Below, in pieces: positions 51,075 through 62,411 of a stretch of DNA of 64,000 nt (positions are counted from its first letter, which is position 1; every line of letters begins with the position of its first letter). A model generated the notes under the pieces. That model was given only the letters and a program-made list of their open reading frames with translations. It did no database searches and was not told the origin of the DNA. The translations under genes were made by a program, and so were the position numbers. Source of the DNA: Tetradesmus obliquus (Eukaryota > Chlorophyta > Chlorophyceae > Sphaeropleales > Scenedesmaceae); contig CP126201.1 of assembly GCA_030272155.1 (NCBI GenBank), positions 4,066,501 through 4,130,500 on the forward strand, given 5' to 3'.

Positions 51075-51547
51075 GAGTGTTATGCGCTCGGTGTCAAAAC
51101 CTGGAGCCGCACTGAAACATCAAGCACGTGTGTCTTGAGGATTTGTATGGTAGATGGGAGCGTGTGGACAACTCGCCGCTGCCCAGGCAGCTGCGACTGT
51201 GCCATCGGTGTGCTGCTGGCCAAGTTGAAGACGAGTTTCACTTTGTGTTTGAATGTGAGGCATACGAGGCAGTTCGTGAGCGTTATTGGAAGCTTTTTGT
51301 CGACTTTGGTGGTTCTGATGGCCCAGGCAATGCCGTGAGCCCTGGTGGTCGTAGCATGGCTGACTTTATGCAGCAGAGACAGAGCAGGGTTGCTGGCTTC
51401 ATACATCACTGCTTTCTGGTTCGGGATTATCTTGAGACGATTGCTTTGCTTCCTGGCGAATCTAGTGCCTCAGAGACTGAGTACTCTGAGCTTGTGAAGG
51501 TCTCCGACACTTGATATCTGTCAACCCCCCCCCCCCCCCCCCCCCCC
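51075..51547 (+). mobile_element. 5'-truncated LINE 3' end with poly(C)
   Basis: The + frame 51128-51514 encodes LRLCHRCAAGQVEDEFHFVF, a C-x2-C-x9-H-x4-C finger, then AVRERYWKLF and about 75 further residues to a stop. This is the C-terminal zinc-binding end of a LINE polyprotein, related to the fragment at 2.1-2.5 kb. A run of 23 C (51525-51547) follows the stop within 11 bases and may be its 3' terminus. It lies in the spacer between array members C and D. Confidence 0.75.
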
Positions 51548-52048
51548 TTCTTTTGCAAGATTAGTTGGATTCTTGCTGGACCCCATGAGCCTTGTCTGGT
51601 TCCTTTGTGGGTGGGCCTGTGGCCCTACTTTGGTAACTTGGTAACTTGGTATGTTGAAACTCGGATCCCTGCAACTCTTGATACTGCAGATCCAGTGACC
51701 ACCAGCTGTGCTTTTTGCAAGCAATTGCTGGACCAGCAGGGACAGTGTCCCTGGCAGAACAACTGCAGCTGAGGTTTGCAAGTGATTTGGAGGTGTTGAA
51801 AGAACGCCAGGTGCAAGTCAGATGGCAATAGTAAGATGTGACGGAGATTTTAAAAGAGAAAGCGGTTGTGTGCTGGTCAATTCTGTTCAAATTGTGTTCT
51901 TTTGTGCGGGTAACACGTGTTACCTGCAGCGGCAGCAACTTGTGGGTGGTAGTGTTTGCGTAGCATTTGATGATTGAGTCCGTCTGGGTTGTTAACGGGA
52001 GCGCACAAACGTTAACCTTCCTCTCAGCTACACCTGCAACTGCTAGTT
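51548..52048. other. No gene seen
   Basis: About 500 bp of lower-repeat DNA between the LINE fragment and the upstream element of member D. AT-richer than the flanks, with no recognisable frame. Confidence 0.4.
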
Positions 52049-52062
52049 GAGCCAAGGTTCCG
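52049..52062 (+). promoter_or_regulatory. Repeat-family upstream element, copy D
   Basis: GAGCCAAGGTTCCG ends 109 bp before the ATG of member D; only the CCAAGGTT core is kept. Confidence 0.4.
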
Positions 52063-52170
52063 TTCCGTGTTGCGTCGAGCTGGCCTGTTCACATCTACTT
52101 CAACTCCAACAGCTTTGATATCAGCTTACGTAAAGCCTGCTCATTTCTAATAACATCAAGCTCTCTGTCC

Positions 52171-55039
52171 ATGTCTGTCGACGCAGCAGTCTTCGATGTT
52201 CTGCCCTACTGCTGGCAGCAGCTGGGCCTGCAGGGCCTGGCCTGCCTGGCAGCCAGCAGCACGCAGCTGAGGACTATCAGCCTTGGAATGCTACCCAAAG
52301 ACGGGATCATGCTGCTCGATGGGCTGGGGGCAGCTGCGTCGGCAGCGTCAGCAGCAGCAGCTGCACCCCCAACACGAGGAGGAGCAGCAGCAGCAGCAGT
52401 GGCACCAGCAGTGGGGACACCTCATGCAGCTGTTGCTAGGGCTACTAGGGCCGGTAAGGTGCTGCAGCAGCGCTTGCAGGCAGTCACCTGGCTGCTGGGT
52501 CACACACCCACAGCAGCAGCAGCTGCGGGAGTGGCTGAACGTGCACTGCAGGTCCCAGCTGTGCCGCTGCAGTGCGCGAAGCAGCTGCTAGCAGCTGGCA
52601 TGACAGTGACCTACGCACAGCTGATAGCTGCAGCACACAGCATGGTGGCAGGAGTAGAGGTGTGGGTGCAGGCACAGCAGCAGCTGGGCTTGCAAAGCGA
52701 CATCCCGCAAGCTGCAGTGACCATCTGCTCTAGTACATGGCCACGGGTAAGTGGCTCAGTGCACGGCAGCAGCAAGGGATGTGCCTGCGTGTTGGCTGCT
52801 TTTGATACTGTCATCATGCTGCTGCTTTGTCAGTGGAATGATGATGAGGTACAGCCAGCTTGCGTCTGCCAAGCTCTAGCGGCCTTGGTAGATCTGCACA
52901 GCAGCCTTGCGCTATTTAGATATGGCATCAAGGCAGGCAGTTACACTTCTGTTTGTAGAGCAGTGCCTGCAACCACCAGTGATGTCCTACTGGACCCTGC
53001 TTCCATCATCGCCTTGCCAACCACAGTGACTCAAGTTCTGAAAGTGTCAAAGATTCACAACTGTTCTACCTGCACTCTGCCTTCCCTGCTGCGTCACTGT
53101 TGTTCATATGCTGCAGCGGCCGCTACGCTACCTGACCCAAGTGCTGCAACACAACAGCGCACCCAACATTCTACAGCTTGCCATGAACTGCAGAAGGCGT
53201 GCAGCAGCAGAAGCAGCAGCACGCAGCGTGCCAGCTGAGCTGGAGCCGCAGCTGCTGCGCAAGCTGCTGGTGACAGCAGCCAAGCGCCGGCATGCAAGTG
53301 CAGCTATCCACATGCTGGAGCTGCAGGCAGTGCAGCAGCACATGGATGCATCCACACTGGAAGTGCTGCTCAGCATGCTGATTGCTGGTAAGTCAGGTCG
53401 AACCAGAGGCATGACCTGGCAGCTTGCTGTGGTTTGGGATTTGCTGAGGCCAGCAGCAGAGGGCCTGGCCAGTGATGTGGTGCTGCAGCTGCTGCAAGCC
53501 GCTGTGCTGCACGACGACGGCCAATGCGCGGCGCTGCTGGCAGAGCTGCCTGCAGCGCACCAGTTCAGCACTGACGCCGTGACCCAGCTGCTACAAGCAG
53601 CTGTGCTGCACAGCCAGTACTTGTTCAAACGCTTGCTGCAGGAGCTGCCTACAGCGCAGCAGCTAAGCACCGACGCCGTGGTGCAGCTGCTGCAGACAGC
53701 TGTACTGCATGGGAAGTACTCATGCGCATGCAATTTGCAGCAGCTGCCTGCGGCCCAGCAGGTCAGTGCTGGCGCCCTGGTGCAGCTGCTGCACTGCGCG
53801 GAGAAGGGAGCTGAAGGTCGTGTCTCTCGGTGTGACAAAGTGTGGCATATGAAGCAGCTCTGCGGCTTAGCAGCAGCACAGCAGCTCAGCTGTGAGGCTG
53901 TGTTGCAGCTCTTACATGCAGCAGTGGGTTTGGGGTTCAGCGAATGCGTAGAGGTGTTCTGCGGGCATCCAGCAGCAGCACAGATTGGCGGCGATGCGGT
54001 TGCGCAGCTGCTGCTTGCAGCTGCTGCGCAAGGTGCTGATGCCTGCGTAACACCGCTGTGCAGGCTGGGAGCAGCAAGGGACTTGAGCAGCAACGCAGCT
54101 GCACAGCTGTTGCAAGCAGCGATACAGCGACGCAGCCAGGGTTATGTGGCATCATTCATCCACATGCAGCGGACAGCAGATTGCTGCATGCAGCTGACAC
54201 CAGACGCGGTTGCGCTACTGCTTCATGCAGTAGTAGGTTCTGGCACTAAAGGGTGCATTGAGGCGCTGCAGCGGCTGCCAGCAGCACAGCAGCTCAGCAG
54301 CAAACACATGGTCGATTCGCTAAAGGCCTGTCTTCAGTGTCAAGACCCGCGGGGCTGTGGTTGTATACAACCACTGTGCCGCACCCAGCAGGTGCAGCAG
54401 CTCAGCAGTGATACAGCTGTGCAGCTGCTGCACACTGCAATACAACAGGGGAGGCCTGTCGGCATGCAGCACCTCTGCACGCTGCCGGCAGCACAGAGCA
54501 GCAGCACGGCGGCTGTGCAAGAGCTGCTGCTGGCAGCTGTGCAGCAGGACAGTCCCGACAGCACCAAGCAGCTCTGTAAGTTGCCAGGAGCTGCGCTGCT
54601 GAGCTGCACTGCTGTTGTGGGGCTGCTTCAAGCAGCTGTACAGCAGAGCAGTGGAGGCTGCACAGCCCGGCTATGCCAGCTGCCAGGGCTACAGAATCTG
54701 GATGACTTCACCATGGTCAAGCTGCTGCAGGCAGCTGTGCAGCAGGGCAGTGGCGGATGTACCAAGCATTTGCGCCGGTTACAAGCAGCCCAGCAGCTCA
54801 GCAGCAATGCCGTGCAACAGCTGCTGCAGCAGGCGGCAGGGAGACACAGCCCTGGGTGTATCAAGCAGCTATGCCAGCTTCCAGCAGTAGCACTGCTCAG
54901 CAGCGATGCTGTGCAGCAGCAGCTGCAAAAGTGCAGTGCAGATTGTGCAGCGCAGCTGCTGAGCAGCATCCCTGCTGAGTTGGCGTGCTGCTCGCAGCTT
55001 GCGCAGCTGCAGGTGTCAGCAGACAGCACATTAGCATAA
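52171..55039 (+). CDS. F-box-like/33-residue repeat protein, member D (long, intact)
   Basis: Exons 52171-52746 (192 codons) and 53117-55039 (640 codons plus stop), about 832 aa, with a GTAAGT...GCAG intron of 370 bp. The domain order is that of member C, with about 15 repeats instead of five. Repeats 5-6 (AAQQLSCEAVLQLLHAAVG, then AAAQIGGDAVAQLLLAAAAQ) match the same positions in A, B and F, so the interior of the solenoid is orthologous between members. The C-terminal cap SIPAELACCSQLAQLQVSAD is preserved. No disruption, and the best full-length reference for the family. The repeat period of exactly 33 and the AA-x-x-G spacing suggest an origin from ankyrin repeats, although the TPLH motif is absent. 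Confidence 0.8.
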
Positions 55040-55910
55040 GCCGCTGCCGGCAGTGTTGACTCAACGTCGGATGAGCTGTGTTTCAACGCATAGTCTTGCT
55101 TGCAAGGTGCTTGCCGGTCACATGCTGTGTCCATTACTGAGTTGTTGTCACTATTTACCAACCAATGTCACAGTACAGGACGTCCTTTTGCAGTCTTGTT
55201 GTTACTTGTTGGTTCGTGGCGGCATTCGCGTGTACCAGTGCTTCACATGACCTAGGGCCCACATGGCACAGCAGCAGGTTATGCTTGGCCCAATGCTTTC
55301 ATGCGTGCAGTGCCGTACACTGCATTGTAGTCTGTGTTTGTTGCTGCACCCTCGAATTTTGTTTGGTTTGCCTGCAGCGTCGATTTCGTGGGTGCTGCCA
55401 GCATGGCTGGCTTGCCGCTATGCAGCTCTTACATGGTTACTTTCTTTGCTGCACGGGACCGAGCCTGGGAAGCTGCAGCCCAGCCTTGAGAGCCGCAACT
55501 GTGCTGCCGGCTGCTGGCCAGTGGTTGCACCCGTTGGTGATAAGATACAAAGATAAAAGGAGGTACAGCAAGCACCAGCAGTGCTACCAGCGCAGTACAC
55601 TGTGTGGCTCTTGCCCAGAGTATGGCACCATTGCTGCAGCTGCTGTCAGACCCAGGTAACCCATTGTGCCCCCTTAAAGTATGTTCGTCGGCAGCTGGCT
55701 GCGCCTGAGATGGCATCAGCAAGTTTGGGTAGCAGGCACTTCAGCTGGCTGCAGCTGCCTTGAAGGGAGCTACTGCCGGGCCTTAGGATGCCTGGCAGGC
55801 ACAGCCATTACCAAGAGACAGAAATCCCAAACATTAGTCAATCGTTTGAATGATTGTGTTGTGAACGCACGTTGGGTGCCCAGCCACCTTGGTTCCTGGT
55901 TCATCTGCGA
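55040..55910 (+). repeat. Duplicated spacer, copy D-E
   Basis: Besides the shared 3' flank, the stretch at about 55558-55665 and 55735-55830 is similar to 59233-59330 and 59440-59520 after member E (for example GGAGCTACTGCC). The whole spacer was therefore duplicated with the genes. No gene seen. Confidence 0.6.
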
Positions 55911-55932
55911 CCGTTTCACGTGCCAAGGTTTA
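55911..55932 (+). promoter_or_regulatory. Repeat-family upstream element, copy E
   Basis: CCGTTTCACGTGCCAAGG followed by TTTA ends 102 bp before the ATG. It includes a perfect G-box core CACGTG, while the F copy has CACATG. Confidence 0.5.
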
Positions 55933-56033
55933 CCGGAGTGTGAGCTGGCAGGTGCGGTTCGAGATCATTTACCAGCTACCTCACCTGATTTGCTCAATGA
56001 TTTCTGTCTGCAGCACTTGCTTCATCTTTCATA

Positions 56034-58711
56034 ATGTCCGACGACGCAACGCTGATCGATGTTGTGCCCTACTGCTGCCAGCAGCTGGGGCTGCAGGGCC
56101 TGGCCTGCCTGGCAGCCAGCAGCAGGCAGCTGAGGACCATCAGCCTTGGAATGCTACCCAAGGGTGCCAGCATGCTGCTGGATGCGCTGGAGGCAGCTGC
56201 GACGGCAGCTTCAGCAGCTGCACCCCCAACACAAGCAGCAGCAGCAGCTGCAGGAGCATTACCACCACCTCCACCAGCAGCAGCAGATACTTTAAATGCA
56301 GCTTTTGCCAATGCCATCACGGCTAGCAAGGTGCTGCGGCAGCGCCTGCAGGCAGTCACCTGGCTGCTCAGCTATGCACCCACAGCAGCAGCAGCTGCAG
56401 CGTGGCTGAACGCGCACTGCAGATCCCAGCTGTGCCACTGCAGTGCGCGAAGCAGCTGCTGGCAGCTGGCATGACAGTGACCTATGCACAGGTGGTGGCT
56501 GCAGCACACAGCATGGTGGCAGGAGTGGAGGTGTGGGTGCAGGCACAGCAGGATCTGGGCTTGCAAAGCGACATCCCACAAGCTGCAGTGACCATCTGCT
56601 GCCCAGACACGTGGCCAGAGGTAAATGCTCAGCACTATGCGGCAGCGTGGGGTGCGGCTGCGTGTTGGCTGCTTTAGTTGTGCTTATCTGATTGCTGCTT
56701 CTTCAGTCAGCATGTTACTTTGACACAGCCGGCTTCTCCCTGCCATCCCCTAGTGGCCCTGCACACTTTGCACAGCAGCGTCGCAGCGTACACATGTAGC
56801 TTCAACTCGGGCAGCTGCTCAGTCTGATTGAAAGGCAACGCCCGCAGCAAACATGAATAGCGTGCTGAATCCAGCTGCCAATTCGCAGTTCTGAACCATG
56901 CTTGCTTGTTTTTTCTGCCTGCTGTCTCCTGTCTGCTGCATGCTTGGCGTGTTGCAATGCTGCAGCGGCCCCTGCGTCATCTGACTAAAGCGCTGCAAGA
57001 CAACAGCACGCCTGACCTCCTGCAGCTGGCCATGAACAGCAAAATCACTACAGCGGCACAAGCCGTAGCGCGCAGCTTACCAGCTCAGCCAGAGCCACAG
57101 TTGGTGCGCAAGCTTCTGGTCACAGCAGCCACGCGCCTTCATGCAAGCGCAGCTCGCCACATGCTAGAGTTGCGGGCAGCTCAGCAGTACATAGATGCGC
57201 CCACAGTCGAGACGCTGCTCTCGTTGGTGACGGCTGCTGAGTCAAATCAAGCCAGCGACATGATGGACTGGCAGCTCTCCCTGGCGTGGCATCAGCTGCG
57301 GCCAGCAGCAGAAGGCCTGGGCAGTGATGCAGTCCTGCAGCTGGTGCGAGCAGCTGTGCAGCACGACACCTTGCGGTGCGCAGAACTGCTGCTGCAGCTG
57401 CCTGCAGCGCGGATGTTCAGCACAGATGCGGTGGTGCAGCTGCTGCAGGCAGCTGTCTTGCATGGCAACTACAGCTGCGCCACCCTGCTGCTGGCGCTGC
57501 CTGCAGCGCAGCAGCTCAGCACCGATGCTGTGGTGCAGCTGCTGCAGGCAGCTGCTGCAGGCAGCTGTGCTGCATGGCGAGTACGGCTGTGCATCCCTGC
57601 TGCTGGTGCTGCCTACAGCTCAGCAGCTCAGCACTGATGCTGTTGCACAGCAGCTGCTACACGCTTGAGAATGGAGCGTCCGGCCGTAATGTTGGGAATG
57701 GTCGAGGATCACACCTGCACCTCATCTGCGGCACAGCAGCAGCACAGCAGCTGAGTTGCATGGCTGTACTGCAGCTCTTGCATGCAGCTGTGGAGCGTGA
57801 CGCATCGGACGCCGTTGATGCATTGCTCAGGCTGCCAGCAGCACAGCAGCTCAGCAGCCAGCACCTAGTGGGTTTGCTTGAGGCGTGTCTGCAGCATTCA
57901 GAGTGCGCGAGCAGCAACTGCATGGAGCAATTCTGTCACATGCAGCAGGCGCAGCAGCTCAGCGGTGTCACAGTTGTACAGCTGCTACGCGCCTCGATCA
58001 TACAGCGCAATCCTGCCGGCACGAAGCACCTGAGCCAACTGCCAGCAGCACGGAAGATCTGCACAGCAGCTATGGCACAGCTGCTGTTAGTAGCTGTGCA
58101 GCAGGGCAGCTCTTCCGCCACTAAGTTCTTGCGCATTTTGCCAGGGGCTGAGCGTTTGAGCGGCGCAGCTGTGGTGGAGCTGTTGCAGGTGGCCGTGCAG
58201 CAGGGCAGTGATGGCTGCAAAGAGCAGCTGTGCAAAATGCCGGAAATCAAAGATGAAGCCTGCAGAGGCATTTGAGCTGCTGCAAACGGCTGTGCAGCAG
58301 GGCAGTGCTGAGCACACACCGCAGCTGTGCCAGCTGTTAGCAGCATACGACCTCAGCAGCGACGCTGTACAGCAGCTGCTGCAGGCAGCCGCGCAGCAAG
58401 GCAACGAGCCCTGCATCAAGCAGCTGTGCCAGCTGCCAGGAGCCCGTCAGCTCGGCAGCTGTGTTGTGCAGCAGCTGCTGCTGCAGGCGGCAGAACTTGA
58501 CAGCCCTGGGTGTATCAAGCAGCTGTGCTTGCTGTTGGCTGGACAATTGTACATTGCACATGATGCAGCAGTGCAGCAGCTGCTGCAGCAGTGCAGTGTT
58601 GAGCGTAGAGTGCAGCTGTTGCACAGCGTGCCTGCTGAGCTTGTGTGCCGCTGGCAGCTTGCCCAGCTGCAGGTGTCAGCAATTAGCAGCAGTGCTGCCA
58701 GTAAACAGTAG
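56034..58711 (+). pseudogene. Repeat-family member E, multiply disrupted
   Basis: Same layout as C and D: exon 1 from ATG 56034 to the donor at 56620, exon 2 from 56966. Exon 1 lost one base near 56400 between TAAAAA and VAERALQ. In exon 2 a 13-base micro-duplication near 57546-57571 shifts the frame inside QLLQAAVLHGEY. There is a TGA with a further shift near 57665, and an insertion near 58259 before AFELLQTAVQ. Each segment is otherwise well conserved down to the cap VQLLHSVPAEL. At least four lesions make a functional full-length protein very unlikely. About 14 repeats are recognisable. Confidence 0.88.
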
Positions 58712-59593
58712 CTGCCAGCAGTGGTGAGGAGTTGTGTTGCAGCGGAGAGTCTCGTTAGCGAGGTGCCTTGCAGTCAGCTGTGTCCGTCAACCGGCACTGT
58801 TGTGGCCCTTGCCACTTTGCAGCAGCATTTGCATCTATCAATACGTCACATGACCTACTGTTGCAACCTACATGGAACAGCAGGAGGTTCTGGTTGGCGC
58901 GGTCAACGCATGCATGCATGCAGTGCTGTGCACTGCATCGTAGTCTGTGTTTGTGCTGCACCCGCAGCGTCCATGCTTGGTGCCTGCAGCGTTGATTGTA
59001 GATCATGCGTGCCGTTAACATGACTGGCATGCCTCCATGCAGCTCCTATGTGATTTTCCCCCTCTAGATGCTTGTTGTTGTCCACGCTGCACAGCGCCAA
59101 GCCTTGCAAATGGCAGCTGAGCTGTGAGAGCCGCAACTGCGCGGGTGGCTGTTAGTTGCATCCTTGGATGCCCAGATGCAAAAGCGTCCTTCGGGATCCT
59201 GGATTTGTAACATTTAGTTGTTTTACAGAAACTGAAGGAGGTACAATTAGCACCAGCAGTGTTACTAGCACAGTATCCTGTGCAAGTCTGGCATGGCACC
59301 ACCGCTGCAGCCGCTGCCAAACTGAGGTAAACCATTAAGCCACATTGATAGGCTGCGATGGCTCGCTTTCTTTCGCTGGTTGCCAGTATGCATTTGTGAT
59401 GGCACTGGTATGTTCAGTTATATCATTGTAAAGGCATTGCAGCTGGCCCTGACGGGAGCTACTGCCCGACCTTGCGATGCCTAGCAGGCACAAACATTTT
59501 TAAACACCGAGAATTCCAAAATTATTGAGTTCCTTGTGCTAAGATCGGACGTTGGGGGATGGATAGCCACCTGGTTTCATAGTTCGCCTGCCA
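58712..59593 (+). repeat. Duplicated spacer, copy E-F
   Basis: Homologous to the D-E spacer over much of its length (3' flank block at 58745-58985, then 59233-59330 and 59440-59520). I see no gene. Confidence 0.55.
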
Positions 59594-59615
59594 CCGTTTC
59601 ACATGCCAAGGTTTA
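59594..59615 (+). promoter_or_regulatory. Repeat-family upstream element, copy F
   Basis: CCGTTTCACATGCCAAGG followed by TTTA ends 93 bp before the ATG, differing from the E copy by one base. The next 25 bases (to GAGCTGGCAG) are also shared with E. Confidence 0.5.
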
Positions 59616-59707
59616 GCGGCATGTGAGCTGGCAGGGGTGCTTCGAGATCACTCCACCCGAAAACTCAAACTGCTTTTTCCGGTCTATAAGGCATACCTCA
59701 ACGCTCG

Positions 59708-62411
59708 ATGTCGTGTGACGCAGCAGTGTTCGATGTTCAGCCCTACTGCTGCCAGCAGCTGGGCCTGCAGGGCCTGGCCTGCCTGGCAGCCAGCAGCAGG
59801 CAGCTGAGGACCATCAGCCTTGGAATGCTGCCCAAGGTTGGTAGCATGCTGCTGGGTGCGCTGGAGGCAGCTGCCGCGGCAGCGCCAGAAGCAGCAGCAG
59901 CTACACCTCCCACACAAGCAGCAGCAGCCAGAACAAGGCAGCAGCACTTGCAGGCAGTCACCTGGTTGCTGAGCCATACACCCACAGCAGCAGCTGCAGC
60001 TGCAGGCGTGGCTGAGCGTGCACTGCAGATACCGGCTGTGCCGCTGCCCTGGGCGAAGCAGCTGCTAGCAGCTGGCATGACAGTGAGCTATGCACAGCTG
60101 ATAGCTGCAGCGCACAGCATGGTGGCAGGAGTGGAGGTGTGGGTGCAGGCGCAGCGGCAGCTGGGCTTGCAAAGCGACATCCCACCAGCAGCGGTGACCA
60201 TCTGCTGCCCAAGCACCTGGCCGTTGGTGAGTGGTTTAGTGACCTGAAGCTGCAGGAAGTGCACCTGCCTGACGGCTGTCTCTGAGCCTGCTGTGCTAAG
60301 CCACACCACTTACAGCTGCAGCAAACAACATGTTTGGTAGGCACAGCCGGTTGTGACCTGCCAAGTGTTGCTTGGGTGACCCACCCAACAGCCCAGTACT
60401 GTACATGTTGAATGGCAAGGATTAATATAGCTTCTTGATCGGTGCTAGACAATAGCACAACTGAGCTGTACACTGCTTGCAACATGGGAGGCATTTGGTG
60501 GTCGGCCATGAGCAGTGCCTGCAGCAAGGACAACTGCAACTTTGGGCCTGCTGGTCACCACTTTGCGGTTGCAGGGGCTCTCATCTGTCCTGCCTGCATT
60601 CTTTGTCCCTTATGCATCCCATCCGTTCTGATGCTGCAGTGGCCACCCCCTTACCTGACCGAGGTGCTGCAGCTGAACGGCACACCGGACCTGCTGCAGC
60701 TGGCCATGAACAGCAGCATGGAGGCAGCAGCAGAAGCAGCAGCTGGTCGCTTGCCAGCACAGCTGGAGCCGCAGCTGCTGCGCAAGCTGCTGCTGACAGC
60801 AGCAAAGCGCCAGCACGCAGACGTAGCTATCCACATGCTGAGGTCGGAGGCAGTGCAGCAGCACATGGATGCAGCCACACTGCAGGTGGTGCTCAGCATG
60901 CTGATTGCTGTTGGGACAGGCGGCAGGGAAGGGCACATGCATCAGCTGTGCAACGTATGGCGTCTGCTGCGGCCGACAGCAGAAGGTTTGGACGGAGGTG
61001 TGGTCCTGCAACTGCTGCAAACAGCTGTGCTGCATGACAAGCGCCAATGCGCAAGGTTGCTGTTACGGCTGCCTGCAGCCCCACAGCTCAACAGTGACTT
61101 CATGGGGCAGCTGCTGCAGCAGGCTGTGCTGCATGACAGCCACCAGTGCGTCACGTGGCTGCTGGACCTTCCGGCAGCACAGCAGCTCAGCCCAGATGTT
61201 GTGCAGCAGCTGCTGCAGCAAACGCTCACGAAGGTAGCACGTGACCCCCCCTGGAGCGATGATGTGTCGCTTGTTTCAGAGCTCTGCAGTACGGCAGCAG
61301 CACAGCAGCTGAGCTGCGAGGCTGTGTCACAGCTCTTACATGCGGCAGTGGGCCTTCGCTTCGGCAGCTGTGCAGAGGCAATTTGCAGGCTGCCATCAGC
61401 AGCACAGATCGGGAGCGATGAAGTTGCGCAGCTGCTGTGTGCAGCTGTTGCACAATGTGCGCAGGCCTGCATAGAACCACTGTGCACACTGCCAGCAGCA
61501 ATGCAACATGGCCGTCCTGATGCCATTCAGCACCTGTGCGCGCTGCCAGCAGTACACATGGTCAGCACGGCAGTTGTCGAGGAGCTGCTGCTAGCAGCTG
61601 TGCAGCACAACAGCTCTGACAGCGCCATGCACATCTGCAGGCTGCCAGGAGCTGCCCTGCTGAGCAGCACAGCTGTGGCGCAGCTGCTGCAGGAGGCTGT
61701 GCAGCAGGGCAGGGGAAGCTGCACAGCCCAACTGTGCCAGCTGCCGGCGGCACGAAAGGTGGACAGTGCTGCAGCGTTTGAGCTGCTGCAGGCAGCTGTG
61801 CAGCAGGGCAGCGCTGATTGTGCAACACAGCTGCACCTACTGCCAGCAGCGCGGCAGCTGAGTACAGATGCAGTGCAGCAGCTGCTGCAGGCAGCTGTGC
61901 AGCAGGGCACCAAGAGTGCGTGGTGTATGGAGCAGCTGAGCAAGCTGAAGGCAGCACGCAAGCTCAGCAGCGATGCTGTGCTGCAGCTGCTGCAGGCGGC
62001 TGTGTAGCAGGGCAGTGAACGCTGCACGGAGCAGCTGTGCAAGCTGCCGGCAGCCCAGCAGCTCGGCAGCTATGCCTTGCAGCAGCTGCTGCAGCAGGCG
62101 GCGAGAAATACAACCCTGGATGTATTCAGCAGCTGTGCCAGCTGCCAGCGGTGCGACAGCTGAGCACCAAATGCTGTGCAGCAGCTGCTGCAGCAGGCGG
62201 CGAGAAATACAACCCTGGATGTATTCAGCAGCTGTGCCAGCTGCCAGCGGTGCGACAGCTGAGCACAAATGCTGTGCAGCAGCTGCTGCAGCAGAGCAGC
62301 GCTGAATGTAGGGCGCAGCTGCTGGCCAGCATCCCTGCGGCGATTGCGTGCTGCTCGCAGCTTGCACAGCTGCAAGTGTCAGCAGACAGCAGCGATGCCG
62401 AATGTACATAG
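59708..62411 (+). pseudogene. Repeat-family member F, 3' end disrupted
   Basis: Exons 59708-60226 (173 codons) and 60640 onward, intron 413 bp. The frame is clean through about 10 repeats to a TAG at 62005-62007, where the family has CAG (QAAVQQG), a single substitution. Translation would stop at about 628 aa. Beyond it, frameshifts near 62101, 62166 and 62200 separate the last repeats from the cap SIPAAIACCSQLAQLQ, which ends at 62411. Because the first 95% is clean, a truncated protein may still be made; I class it as a recent or partial pseudogene. Confidence 0.75.
62080..62277 (+). repeat. Exact 99-bp tandem duplication of one repeat unit
   Basis: The unit starting CAGCAGCTGCTGCAGCAGGC at 62080 recurs at 62179, 99 bp later, and is identical except for one extra C in the first copy. 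99 bp equals exactly one 33-codon protein repeat. Both copies share the missing base in GCGGCGAGAAA, so the lesion preceded the duplication. Confidence 0.92.

Noticed and set aside
53128-54093. 321-residue antisense frame in member D
   Set aside because: Shadow of the 33-residue repeats; similar antisense frames occur opposite every member.
48790-62411. CRISPR-like array or satellite, suggested by regular 99-bp spacing
   Set aside because: The periodicity is a 33-codon protein repeat in long open frames with introns and start codons.
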